Part shown: in pieces, positions 54,460 to 64,000 of the stretch
Position numbering within the stretch: position 1 is the first letter of the stretch
Layout of the letters: each line of letters begins with the position of its first letter
Source of the DNA: Sabellastarte sp. h YS-2021
Lineage: Eukaryota; Annelida; Polychaeta; Sabellida; Sabellidae
Reading direction: 5' to 3'
Length of the DNA: 64,000 bases
NCBI GenBank assembly: GCA_964017235.1
Contig: OZ024930.1
Span: 157,604,221 to 157,668,220 of the forward strand
Translations under genes and position numbers: made by a program
Notes under the pieces: generated by a model
Seen by the model: the letters and a program-made list of their open reading frames with translations, nothing else
What the model was told of the DNA's origin: nothing
Databases searched by the model: none

Positions 54460-55969
54460 TGCAGTGAGCCTACTGCTCCTGCTGCTTGGGCTCAGATTAC
54501 TGCTAGGGGGGGACTTGGCTGGCTGCTGAGGAGCCTCTTGCTGCTGGGTGGTTGGAGGAGAGGCGACATGGAGATATGGATCACTTGGTGTTAACTGTTG
54601 AAGTGTATCCACTTGCGGGAAGCTCATGACTGTATATTCCCCAAAATGCTACAGAGTCTTGATATGTTGTGTGCACTTTCTTCACCTGTGACAGAGGCTA
54701 CTGATGGTGGGTTCAAGACCTTGCTTGGGTTGATGGTGAAATGTAGCTGTGTTGAAGTCCCGAGCTGTTGGTCATCAACAACTACGTAGGAAGTCTGTGG
54801 CCTTCTGAGTTGTTGCTGTCATCTGGTTGTATGACCTGGTTTGCTGGCATCTGGGTTTCTGGAATATGCAAGATGTATTCCATGGCAGAGGCTGCCGGTG
54901 ATAGGTTGTTGGCATATGTGGAAGTGGTACTGGAGTTCCTAGGAAATGTTGGTTGCTGTGGCTGATATGTCCTTTCCTCTCCCCTTTTCTGTAGCCCACT
55001 TAAAGGTTGACTGCCTCATTTAAAAGATCTGAAAGTCTCTTTCCTGTAAGTTTTCAACTTCTTATGCCAGGTAGTTGCAGAAGGCTGTTCTGGTGGTCTC
55101 CTACCTGTGGCCAAGGAAAGATGTAAACATAGTTTTCATCTGGGCAAATTGATCTATGACCTGAAGGTCGACTGATGAAGGCTAAGATACTACACTGGTA
55201 CTGGCAGTGCTGCATATGGATGGCTGGTGTGTTGTGTCAGAGTGGATGCTAGTCTAGATACCGTCAGTATCTGTGGACCCTCGTAAAATGTTGTGGGCTG
55301 TGGCTGCACTGGCACTGGCTCCTCTCTGTGGGGACTTGAAGGCTGAAGATTTGCTGAGTCCCTTCCTTCTGATATGGGTCTTCAAGAAGTTAAATTTATC
55401 CTGAATCCATTTCTGCCTCTCTGTCATTTCCTTGGGAGCCTGACCAGACTTGAACTGGGTGAGATTTCTGTAGTGAGTCATTTGGGATTCAAACCAAGTT
55501 TTGCACACCTTCACTGACAGGTTGCAGCTGCTTGCACACCTCCCCCACAGGCAATCCTTCCTGGCCTTGTCCTTGAACTTCTGATGGGTTTTGTCATAGA
55601 TCTCCTCATGATCCTTGACAAAGTCTACAATACCCTCCTCATCTGAGTCTGTTAAATACATATTTGTCATATGTGCTTCCTTGCACCTTGATTGTGATTG
55701 AGATATGCCAGCCTCAACTCCACCCTCTATGTCATTTCACTTTCGCTCCTTTTTGTTCTTGGTCTTTTTTCACCCACTCCCTCGCTGTGGACTTTGTCCC
55801 TCTCCCTCTCGTCCCTTTATTGTTTCTCTGCCTCCTCCCTCTCCCTCTGTTCTCTCTCCTGCCTCCTCCTCTGTATGTCACAAGCTGTATCTCCCAACTA
55901 AAACTCTGTAGGTGTGTCTGTGAGGACATCTATCTTCCTCACATTCTTTCTGCCCTTTTTAGGACCTAT
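54460..55969 (-). pseudogene. Harbinger E Myb/SANT-like gene, decayed
   Basis: The start codon is ATA (55967-55969) where A has ATG; the next codons GPKKGRKNVRKID match. The DNA-binding domain is the best part, open from 55670 to 55254: DSDEEGIVDFVKDHEEIYDK, LWGRCASSCNLSVKVCKTWF, QMTHYRNLTQFKSGQ and IRRKGLSKSSAFKSPQRG. An early TAG at codon 22-23 and later frameshifts break it. The Gln-rich C-terminus runs to about 54460, with the SGLSSLF motif decayed. Confidence 0.8.
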
Positions 55970-56080
55970 CTTATAAATCAAATCAAAGCAGTGTTTAAAA
56001 AAATCAAAAGCCTGTCACCTAGCCAGCCAATGTTATAACTGTACACTAATTTCTAAGTTAATTTTAAAAAATGGCAACCC

Positions 56081-56090
56081 TTTTATACCC
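56081..56090 (-). promoter_or_regulatory. TATA box of Harbinger E Myb-like gene
   Basis: GGGTATAAAA on minus, about 120 bp upstream of the former start codon, in the same CTGTGGGTATAAAA context as in element D. Confidence 0.55.
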
Positions 56091-56652
56091 ACAGACTGCA
56101 TAACCGACAAGCTGCGGGTCAGTAAAATGACGCCGGCCTGTCCTACACACTTCCTTGCTTGTCTGTGGCTCTAACCACCTTTTGAGTTTTGTTTTACGTC
56201 TTGTCCTGTTGTGTTTCCGGCTTGTTCTGCTGCGATGTTACCAACTGTGTGACCCAAGACTTGGAGACTTCCTGTCTTGATGGGGAGTGATCAAGTCAGG
56301 TCATGGTTGTTTACGACAGGCTGGTTTCCTTTCAAGTAAGTCGGTATTGTTCTATGCCCTGCTTTGAAGTGATACCCAGATACTGAACATGGACAGGCCG
56401 ACAATTGCTTCCTGACAAGAAGCCACACAGTATAGGACAAGACAGGAAGTGTGTACAACAATGCGTAGAGGGACAAGACAGGATGGTTTCCAAGTGTGTG
56501 GAGCCATGGTCGGGATCAAGTATCAAGAAGAGTTGGTGAAATATCATTTTTTGATATTTTGCCGACCCACCACGACAAGAGGGGAATCTACAAGCGACCC
56601 TCGAAAAATCGTTAGTTACCGACAAGACAGCCCCAGTTGAACACCCCCATAA

Positions 56653-57179
56653 GGCCGTGACATATATGCTACAATGTAGGAGTACGTTGTGATGCAGCTT
56701 TTGGAGAATCAAACAGAAAACGATCCTGTGCGTTCTGGTTCAAGGTACTAATTCACGTTCTTTGCAACTGGAACAATTACTTTTACTTTTACATAAAAAT
56801 AAGTGCATATTAACATATATCCATTAATAAGGGTATCCGCGCACGTAGATGCTAAATATTCATAACCATATATTAACATACACTTGGAGCCTCAGACATC
56901 ATACAACGTACTCGTACAAGATTGTAGGGTTGACCTGTCGTAAAGATGTTCTCCTTCAAACATCAGTTTTCTACAACCTTTGCAATGTTACGTAATCTGG
57001 TAGGCTTCCTACTTATAATGTAACACCCCATAGTTGCTGTTTTATTGAGTTCACCTTGTGTGACCTTCACCTTTTTAACATCATTATTCTTAACATTATT
57101 TCACTATGGGTCTTGAATATGTACTGGTCGCTTTAACCTTCACGTGACCTTGTGCCATCTGAGATTAAGTCATAAGGCA
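56653..57179. other. Intergenic DNA, nothing recognised
   Basis: Mixed composition between Harbinger E and the RTE-like relic. Confidence 0.4.
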
Positions 57180-58560
57180 GTACACGATTTCCTCCAATCT
57201 GTGGTAGCAGCCTGCAGCCTTCTTTCCAGCTAGATGTCAATCCCACCCCCAACAATGTTATACCTCTCAGATTGGAGCAATTGTTCAGGTCACCCTTCTT
57301 TGGGAGTGTTTTGATAACTCATTACTCAATTCTCTTGCTGTTGTCTCATCTTACCAGATTTTGTGCTAGAACCTTTTTTAACCATTTTACCGGGACTCCC
57401 CAACCTGCCTTTAACATTTCACTTGTGATGTTGTCTAATAGTTCTGGATTTTTTTCAGCTTTCTCAATGCCTTTCAATATTTTTTTTTCTTTTTTGTTGT
57501 TGTTATTGTTGAAGTTGTTGTGTGATGATATTGGTATCCATAGTTTTCCTTGCATTACCGTTTTGTTATATCTAGCTTCTCTGTTGTCATGTTTTCTCCA
57601 CAGAAGGTCTGTGAAGTGATCATCCTATCATTTTATGCTATCTGAGACTGTGGTCCAGTTCGTTCTACTCTTTCCACTCTCTTTATAAATCGTCCTTTGC
57701 ATTTCTTTGAATATCAAACTTTGTCCTTTGGATGTGTTTGCGCCTTGTTCTTTATATGACTGATGAGTTGGTGGTCGTTGTATGTGTCTGCATGTCTTTT
57801 ACTTCTGGGCCCGTATTCACTAAACCTCGTTTAATCCAAGGAACTCTTAAAACTATTTCCTTTAATCCAAGGAAACCTTAAAAATCTAGGAAATCCTTAA
57901 CTTTCGAGGAAATCTTTTATTTTTTTATATTCACTAACCTTCCTTTACTGAGGTTACTGTGTGACTACCTTTATGATAAAGGTGAATTTTTGTGGTTTGA
58001 ATTTTTAAGTAAACATTGAGGTTATTGGTGAAGTGTTCTGATATTTGCTAAAATAATAATAATAAAAAAAAAACCTTTTTACACATTTTTTCCATATGAT
58101 ATCATTTATATCACCGTACTTCTTTCTTTGAAATGTTTATTTGTGTATTTCCATTTGTTCTATGTTTGTTTTATCTGTTCCCAATTTTGCATTGAGTTCA
58201 TTCATTGTTATGTTCAGATGATGTTCTCTTGCATTGTTCCTTTAAGTCTGAACTATTCATAGAACTGTTCCTTCTCTTCTTTGACCTCATTGGTTGGTGC
58301 ATAACACTTGGTGGGCGTTTTTACATACTTGGACTGGAATGGGGCTTATTATTCTATCACTAATGACTTCCCATTCTCCCAGTCATTTGTCACTTTCATG
58401 TGAGATGATTATCACAACTCCTCTTTTGGGTTCATCATTGATTCCTGAATATATAATGGTCTCACATATTTGCATGCAATTTCAAGAAAGCCAAAGGGTG
58501 AAGAAAAGCTGTGCACATCATATGGTCACCGGGTGTCAGCAAGGAGCTAACAAGTTTCTG
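57180..58560 (-). pseudogene. RTE-like LINE relic (endonuclease and RT fragments)
   Basis: Reading leftward: 58540-58300 has YSGINDEPKRGVVIIISHES, then WEVISDRII, as in the APE-type endonuclease of RTE LINEs. 57560-57340 has LDNITSEMLKAG and VPVKWLKKVL, and 57300-57240 has KKGDLNNCSNLRGITLL, the first RT blocks of RTE-like elements. The catalytic Asp block is not found. The DNA between (57620-58280) is broken linker, including a GGGCCCGTATTCACTAAACC segment near 57808 from another insertion. Confidence 0.65.
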
Positions 58561-58624
58561 CACTGAATGTTAAGGCCGAGACCATTTTCATGAAGGCATG
58601 TTTCTTGTCAAAAACAAATCCTAA

Positions 58625-59017
58625 TGCCCCGTTCACACTATGGGCGGTGTATCCCATGGTTAGACGTTTTACTCGGTGGCCTGAATTGCCTCCCAGCATG
58701 CCTCATATCCACCGAGATTTGGTGTACCCATAAGGTATCACGAGCCTGGCCACTGATGGGACACGGTGTCTAACCATGAATAACAGAAGGATGAGAGTAA
58801 TACAAACGTTGGTCAACGAAAGGCAGCCTGCATAAACCTCACTTTCAGTATGAAAAGTTTATCTGTGGAATGGCACAGTGAGAAATCAGAGGCATAAATT
58901 TTAAACATTTCCACAGAACGCTCAAGGAATAGGACGTCAAAAGACACTTGAAGGACAGAGGCATTTTGTCTAACGCCTGTAACTGTGGGCTATATCGCCT
59001 GTAGTGTGAAAGGGGTA
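58625..59017. mobile_element. Harbinger-like MITE (393 bp)
   Basis: Ends (TGCCCCGTTCACACTATGGG and, inverted, TACCCCTTTCACACTACAGG) are flanked by TAA on both sides (58622-58624 and 59018-59020). GCCCCGTTCACACT-type ends with TAA duplications fit Harbinger MITEs. It has no coding region. Confidence 0.8.
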
Positions 59018-59020
59018 TAA

Positions 59021-60712
59021 GGGTAACCACATGGAATTCTTGGAATTTATTCAAGAACCCTGTTTCACAAATGTTTTATTAATATATATCTATTTGTCAT
59101 ATATTTATGTAAATTTTTATACATATTAAGCAATATTTATTGTAAAATATGTGCAAGTAAAAGTATTAAGCGAGACATTTGGGTTTTTGAGGGATATTAG
59201 TGTTAACCACTACAGTTCAGACCACCCCCTTACATCTCTTGAACAACGGAGTTCATGTTGCTACCTGTATCCAGTATTTCCATTCTCACTAGAATTGAAG
59301 CCAAGTCCAGTCAGTAATAATCCAGTGGAACAATTCTCAAATATCCACTATTCAATTATTTGAATGTTTCTTCCATAGCTTCTTTCAGATTCAGAAGGAA
59401 TGCATTTCATGTGCCATTATCTGTCAAGTAACTTGGTGAGTAAAAACATTTAGATTATAGAATGCTTGTTACAACTCTATTGTCACTAATAGGGGACATG
59501 TATGAATGACCCAGTGGAAATGTGATTGTGGAATGAATCAGGACTTCAGTTTGTGTACGTGTTATTAAATAATTCTATATAAGATAGTCGTATCCTATGT
59601 ACAGAGATGTTTAAATAAAGGATGATTTATCTAGCAGTATTTTAACGTCTTTTACTTCAAACAGATTCAACTCAGTTCGGTTATTTTTTAAGTTGCTGTT
59701 GTTGTATTGATAGTTTCGTTGTCGCCTGAAATTCCTGGTTATTTTTATTATATTTTTGTCCTCTTCAGATTAGCCATAACCTAATTTAATTCGAAGTACA
59801 GTAATTTTCGTGATAATTGCATATTTCACTACAACCGTAAATGTTCAGTTTGGAGCAATACTTCCACTTAAAACGACTTCCACACCAGAGCTTACATTTC
59901 AGAAAATGCTTTGTAAGGGTCAAGTCATAATTTTAATACAAAAGGGAATTTGACAGAACATAGCTGTTCTTGAAAGCATTACACTGCACCGATTTATTAG
60001 TACTAGAAAACAATAAGATTTCTTTGATTTATATTTGACACATAATATTAATGTGTAAGTAAGTAAAAGCTTAAATAGCTGTCCATACATTCTGACATAA
60101 TGGAGAATAATTAATTAACTATTCAGGGTTGGTTGATAGACTCTTGATTTTACCGTGATATATTGAAGAAATGTGAAGATTTGTTTGAAAGTGTCAAGTG
60201 TATTTGCCCACATGCAGTAACTATCAATGCAGTGGGCAGATTTACTAGATAGGACACCACTTACTTCAAATACCGTACTCTGTCTAATAGACTCTGAGGC
60301 TGTTAATTTGATTTCTTGTTTTTGTGTGTATGGGCTTCAAAAGTTAGTGTAGGTCCTATCATAAATATGGGTTGGTATAGGGTTGAGTTAAGAAGTGCAT
60401 GTTCCCAGTTTAGTGCCAAGATTTGAACTCAAAACTTCGGAGGTATATGAAGAGTTTTCTTAGAAATTAAAATATTTCCCTTTTTATACTGTTAGCATGT
60501 TTAGAATGTGCCTATTGTCTCGGAAAATCCCTAAATAAGTATTATTAAGTAAGACTTAGTTTCCAGAATTGACCACTGATGTGTGTCAGCCATTTTTGCC
60601 GGGCGTCTCTGTGATAATTCACTACTTACATATATATGTAAAATATATATATAATAGGTTCTTGGAGGTTCCTCAATTCTATCCATCTGTACATAAATAA
60701 AAACAGTTTGGC
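59021..60712. other. AT-rich intergenic DNA, no gene recognised
   Basis: Only short frames. Alternating TATATA-rich DNA occurs near 60630-60656. Confidence 0.4.
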
Positions 60713-60713
60713 C

Positions 60714-61107
60714 ACAGGTTTGCTTTTGATGCTGCCATGGTTTGGAATGATTTACCTGAGGAAGTTCATTCTGCCCCAACTCTCACCTGTTTCATAAAAA
60801 GGTTAAAATCAAATGTCTTCAAAAAGGCATTCCAAAAACACATTGGCCACAGCTTTGCTTTTGATGCTCCAATGGTTTGGAATAAATTACCTGATGAGGT
60901 TCGTTCTGCCCCAACTCTCACCTGTTTCATAAAAAGGTTAAAATCATATCTCTTCAAAAAGACATTCTCACCTTAGAATATACTCTATCTCACATCTCTG
61001 TGGTACTGGAATTAGCAACAACTATGGAATGAGGATTTTTATTGGATTCTGGTGATATGCTTTTGAGTCTGCCTGGCAGAGATTAAGCTCTATAAAAGAA
61101 CAGAATA
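60714..61107 (+). mobile_element. 3' end of an L2/CR1-like LINE, last coding block duplicated
   Basis: FAFDAAMVWNDLPEEVHSAP and FAFDAPMVWNKLPDEVRSAP occur in tandem (60719-60846 and 60848-60976), each followed by LTCFIKRLKS. This block ends RT proteins of L2/CR1-like LINEs. The frame stops at 60976. A 3' UTR with GATTAAGCTCTATAAAAG and an AGAATAGAATAG tail follows. Confidence 0.8.
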
Positions 61108-61129
61108 GAATAGGTAGTACTTCTCCCAG

Positions 61130-61470
61130 GAGGTTATTTCTTGTTCATAATGAATCCAAAACTAATGGACAGATCTTTCTCAAATTTCATGTAGGTATGG
61201 CCTGGTTAAAAGAAGAAGTGATTAAAATTTAGGAAGGAGCCTGGATCATATTCTGTATACAGAAAATCCCGAATTTTCCATGTTCCTATTTTCAATATAT
61301 TTTTGACTGACGAGTAATAATCCATGTCCCATGAAATATTTTATGTGGGTAGGAAGGTGATGACATTTTGGCAAAAATCAGGATCATACACTGGATTTTA
61401 AAAAATGAATATAAAATTTCAAATTTTCAGAAGCACGTCGAAGGTCTGTGCTCTATGAGTGCTTTCTAGG
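61130..61470 (-). repeat. Dispersed repeat, inverted partner of 46040-46505
   Basis: Reads the complement of the other copy: ends GTCTGTGCTCTATGAGTGCTT (written in two parts: GTCTGTGCTC, TATGAGTGCTT), with ATTCTGTATACAGAAAATCC paragraphs inside. Confidence 0.7.
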
Positions 61471-62177
61471 TATAACTTATTTGATTTGGCCTGTATTATT
61501 CGGGTTTTTTTTCAATTCTCTTGCTATCTTGCTACACATTTATCGCCATCAATAATGTTATGTTTTTTTGGGGGGATGCCTTTGTTTGTCAGTTACAGTT
61601 CTATGACTTATCTTTTGGGTCTGAATACAATGAGAGTTTAAATGGTAAAAAAAATCACGGTTTTCCTGCCTAATTTCCCTTGAACAGTCACAATAAGGGA
61701 AGACTAATAGTTCGTCTAGGTCTTATGATAACGTGTGTATAAGGAACAGCAGCATCGCCAGAACATGGGCACATTCAGAGCCATTTCGTTGTCTCATATG
61801 TCTCAGATTGTGCTGGTTATATAGATATTAAGTGATCTGATTAGTTAAGATAACACTTTACCTTTGTCTTGTGAAAACCAAGCTAGACTACAACTGGTAA
61901 AAGGGCTACTAAAACCTTTTCGCTTGGTCTGAAAACTACAAACCAATATTAACCAGTGTAATAGGAATGATGTCACAAATTGGGCTCAAAATAACACTGT
62001 GGTATTAATCACAGGAAATATGGTATAGCTAATTATTGATGCAAGATACACATTGATGATGTGTAATCAAAATACAAACCATGGTAGTTTTGTACATAAT
62101 ATCTGTGTATAATCAACATTTACCCAGGCACTTGAAAGTGTAGAGTTGCACATTAAGACATTATTATTATTACCAGC
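61471..62177. other. Intergenic or 5' intron DNA of the next gene
   Basis: No repeat recognised. It ends in TTATTATTATTACCAG just before the ATG at 62178, an acceptor-like sequence, so this may be an intron of the 5' UTR. Confidence 0.4.
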
Positions 62178-62912
62178 ATGGCTTCCTTTGGAAGTTATGA
62201 GGATTATAATTCAAGTTATATGAGACCAACAGTACATACTAAAAGCCAATTACATAGAAGGTATGAGGATGTAAGTCAACATGGTAACCACTACCGAGCT
62301 AGTGGTATGCAAACTATCAATACTGTAAATTTGATTAAGGGCAAAGAAAATATTAATCCACCTAGGATGAAACAAGGCAAAAATGGAGTATACTCATACG
62401 ACCATCAGGATTTCAACACACCCAGTGATTCACTAGATAAAAGACACAAGCAAACATTAGACACTCGTGGTAACCATAGACAGGGATTCTTCACACAGCA
62501 GAAGCCAGACTATGACAGCTTTCAACGAACAGCTAGAACTGTAAACAGACAGGCAGGAATTAAAATGAACGATAATAGGGCTTTAGTACCCATTAAGGAC
62601 TTGCAGGACAGTGGGGTGGTAACTCCAAGATTGCCCTTAACACAAAGACCACAAGAACATTATGGGCAGAGGGATATAAATACAGGCAATGAAAACAAAC
62701 CAGGTGGTATGTCATCAGCCACTAGACTGGATGTTTTAACCAGGAATAAACAGCTTATTTACGTAGAAACGGTTTGGACCAAGAAACGACTGGAAAAGCT
62801 CCGGTCCATTGGATTTGGAGATCATGTTCTGGCAAAGAAATTAAAGGTGGGGTTTATGAAAGGTTTTATTCGTGGATTGGACACAATCTATCACATAATG
62901 TATTTGACCTAA
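62178..62912 (+). CDS. Unrecognised polar protein, probable first coding exon
   Basis: The ATG at 62178 follows an acceptor-like TTATTACCAG. The product is rich in Asn, Gln, Tyr, Arg and Lys with no membrane segment. Residues 56-58 form a KEN motif (GKENINPP), and a second NENKPG lies near 173. The best-structured part is near the end (TKKRLEKLRSIGFGDHVLAK). The frame stops at 62912, but a possible donor (AAAG/GTGGGG) lies near 62845, so the last 20 codons may be intron. KEN motifs in disordered proteins can be APC/C degrons. Composition is unlike that of the transposon genes, so it is likely a host gene. The family is unknown. Confidence 0.6.
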   Translation: MASFGSYEDYNSSYMRPTVHTKSQLHRRYEDVSQHGNHYRASGMQTINTVNLIKGKENINPPRMKQGKNGVYSYDHQDFNTPSDSLDKRHKQTLDTRGNHRQGFFTQQKPDYDSFQRTARTVNRQAGIKMNDNRALVPIKDLQDSGVVTPRLPLTQRPQEHYGQRDINTGNENKPGGMSSATRLDVLTRNKQLIYVETVWTKKRLEKLRSIGFGDHVLAKKLKVGFMKGFIRGLDTIYHIMYLT

Positions 62913-62915
62913 ATA

Positions 62916-63803
62916 TCCCAGTAAACATTTTTCATGCTTGCAAAGGGTTGATGGCAAAGGTTTAATAAACGTTCCAAAATCATGAGTATGAAATCATGAG
63001 TATGCCATTCATTAATAAATGTTTGAAAAACATTACAAATGAACATTAAAATGTCTCAGAAATATTATTTCAGAATAGCTTACATTAACCTTAATTGGGG
63101 TCAGAGGTCAAATTAAACATTTTGTTAGGTTGCTCACCAATGAAAATATTATTTTCATGTCTAAAATTGTAAGATAAGTGGCTTAAAAATTTTGCCCTTA
63201 TTCAATTCTTACAGTTAGGTATAAAATATTGGATAACTTGTGACATAAATCCCCAATTATTCCTCACCACCATCTTTGTTTGCAAATGTTTGACAGTAAA
63301 CATTAAATAACCATTCTGAAAATATGGTAAAAAATCGTTATGATAGAATGTATTCAAAACATTAGACAGAAAACATTTGAAAAAAACGTTTTAAAATGAA
63401 GGGTATGCAACCTAGTTGCTATGGAATGTGAGTAAATCATTTTAAGAGCAAACATTTACAAAACATTGTCAACAAATATTGTTTAAATGTTTTATGTATA
63501 CTGTTTATCAAACATTTAATGGTGAATGTTTGAAAAACATTTATAGTATATACTTCATTTCTTGGGCCAGTTTATGTTTTAAAAAACGTTTCCAGGCAAA
63601 ACCTCAGTTCTTTTAGTTATTTTGTTAACATTTATTAAATGTTTTCAGCAAAAGCATTTACATAGAGAATGTTTATCAAGCGTTTTTTTAAACATTACAA
63701 TATAAACAAAACCCTAAGAGACGTTTAGCAACCCCAAAGATACAGTTTACAAACATTTTGTAAATGTTTATACTTTTATTACCTGACTAATGTTTACTGG
63801 GAT
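62916..63803. mobile_element. Non-coding TIR element rich in AAACATT / AATGTTT
   Basis: TCCCAGTAAACATTT at the left and AATGTTTACTGGGA at the right are inverted ends. The interior has about thirty AAACATT, AAACGTT or AATGTTT motifs in both directions with irregular spacing, and a short tandem AAATCATGAGTATG at 62980-63005. The target duplication is not clear (possibly TA or TTA). No frame. Confidence 0.65.
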
Positions 63804-64000
63804 TAGGCCAGACAGTAATATTTTGTTTTGCATTTCCAGCGCCTCTTACCATAGATAACTGGTGTTACAAATTTGTAAACAAGTGTCCATGTTTGTTAGT
63901 CATTTCATAAGTTATATATGCTACAAATATGTTATGTACATTGTACACCATTAGAACGGTATAGATCCTCTGTTCGTTATTGTTGTGTTAAATGGAGAAA
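63804..64000. other. Flanking DNA to window edge, nothing recognised
   Basis: AT-rich, no open frame of note. Confidence 0.4.

Larger units (their letters stand above)
54262..56649 (-). mobile_element. Harbinger element E, transposase half missing
   Basis: Only the AT-rich spacer and the minus-strand Myb/SANT-like gene remain. The right end, AACACCCCCA at 56640-56649 followed by TAA, matches the TIR and target-site type of element A. The left part stops at the tail of the iteron array and the target duplication near 54262. Confidence 0.75.

Noticed and set aside
55664..56038. 124-codon + frame, Leu/Pro/Ser-rich
   Set aside because: Antisense to the charged N-terminal region of the Harbinger E gene; the composition mirrors its Arg/Glu codons.
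60531..60957. Minus frames of 63-82 codons
   Set aside because: Antisense to the duplicated LINE C-terminal block.

Overview
This is eukaryotic, invertebrate-animal DNA: AT-rich, genes split by introns with clean GT-AG borders, and most of the sequence made of transposable elements. The repeat types (DIRS-type tyrosine-recombinase retrotransposons, PIF/Harbinger elements with a Myb/SANT-like second gene, CR1/L2-, RTE- and Tx1/L1-like LINEs, pogo-type MITEs, tRNA-derived SINEs) fit a mollusc or other lophotrochozoan. That assignment is inference; nothing here fixes the species.

Host genes are few. The clear one is on the minus strand from 25577 down to 17097. Nine exons join in frame to 350 codons plus stop and encode a secreted or surface-anchored protein: signal peptide, CAP/SCP domain, Cys-rich hinge, EGF-like segment, six-Cys ShK domain, Ser/Thr stalk and hydrophobic C-terminus. 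A second copy of its first exon lies at 4733-4927. An unrecognised low-complexity N-terminal exon with a KEN motif is at 62178-62912. A weak exon candidate is at 49760-49988.

Layout. 1-3220: DIRS-type RT/RNase H and truncated recombinase on +, facing an intact gag on -. 5627-9007: Harbinger A. 10050-15102: Harbinger B, inserted in an older MITE. 16088-16863: pogo-like MITE. 17097-25577: CAP gene, its introns holding LINE and SINE debris. 26020-29160: decayed DIRS element with about 250-bp inverted ends and a scrap of 18S rRNA. 29213-38990: Harbinger C, split by a CR1-like LINE and by a 4.5-kb long-TIR element that itself contains an L2/CR1 LINE. 39647-43682: Harbinger D, the best preserved. 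45187-48196: 3-kb non-coding long-TIR element. 49700-51900: Harbinger-like debris. 52234-54220: 2-kb element with direct terminal repeats and a 41-bp target duplication. 54262-56649: half of Harbinger E. 57180-58560: RTE-like LINE relic. 58625-59017: Harbinger-like MITE. 60714-61107: LINE 3' end. 62916-63803: TIR element rich in AAACATT.

The Harbinger copies share one plan: transposase and Myb/SANT-like genes converge on the middle, each driven from near a terminus by its own TATA box. The most unusual signals are (i) several non-coding elements whose ends carry short motifs repeated every 18-23 bp, about two helical turns, with a different motif in each element, and (ii) the 52234-54220 element, whose exact 41-bp target duplication fits no ordinary LTR retrotransposon.

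All calls come from reading the sequence; no database search was made.
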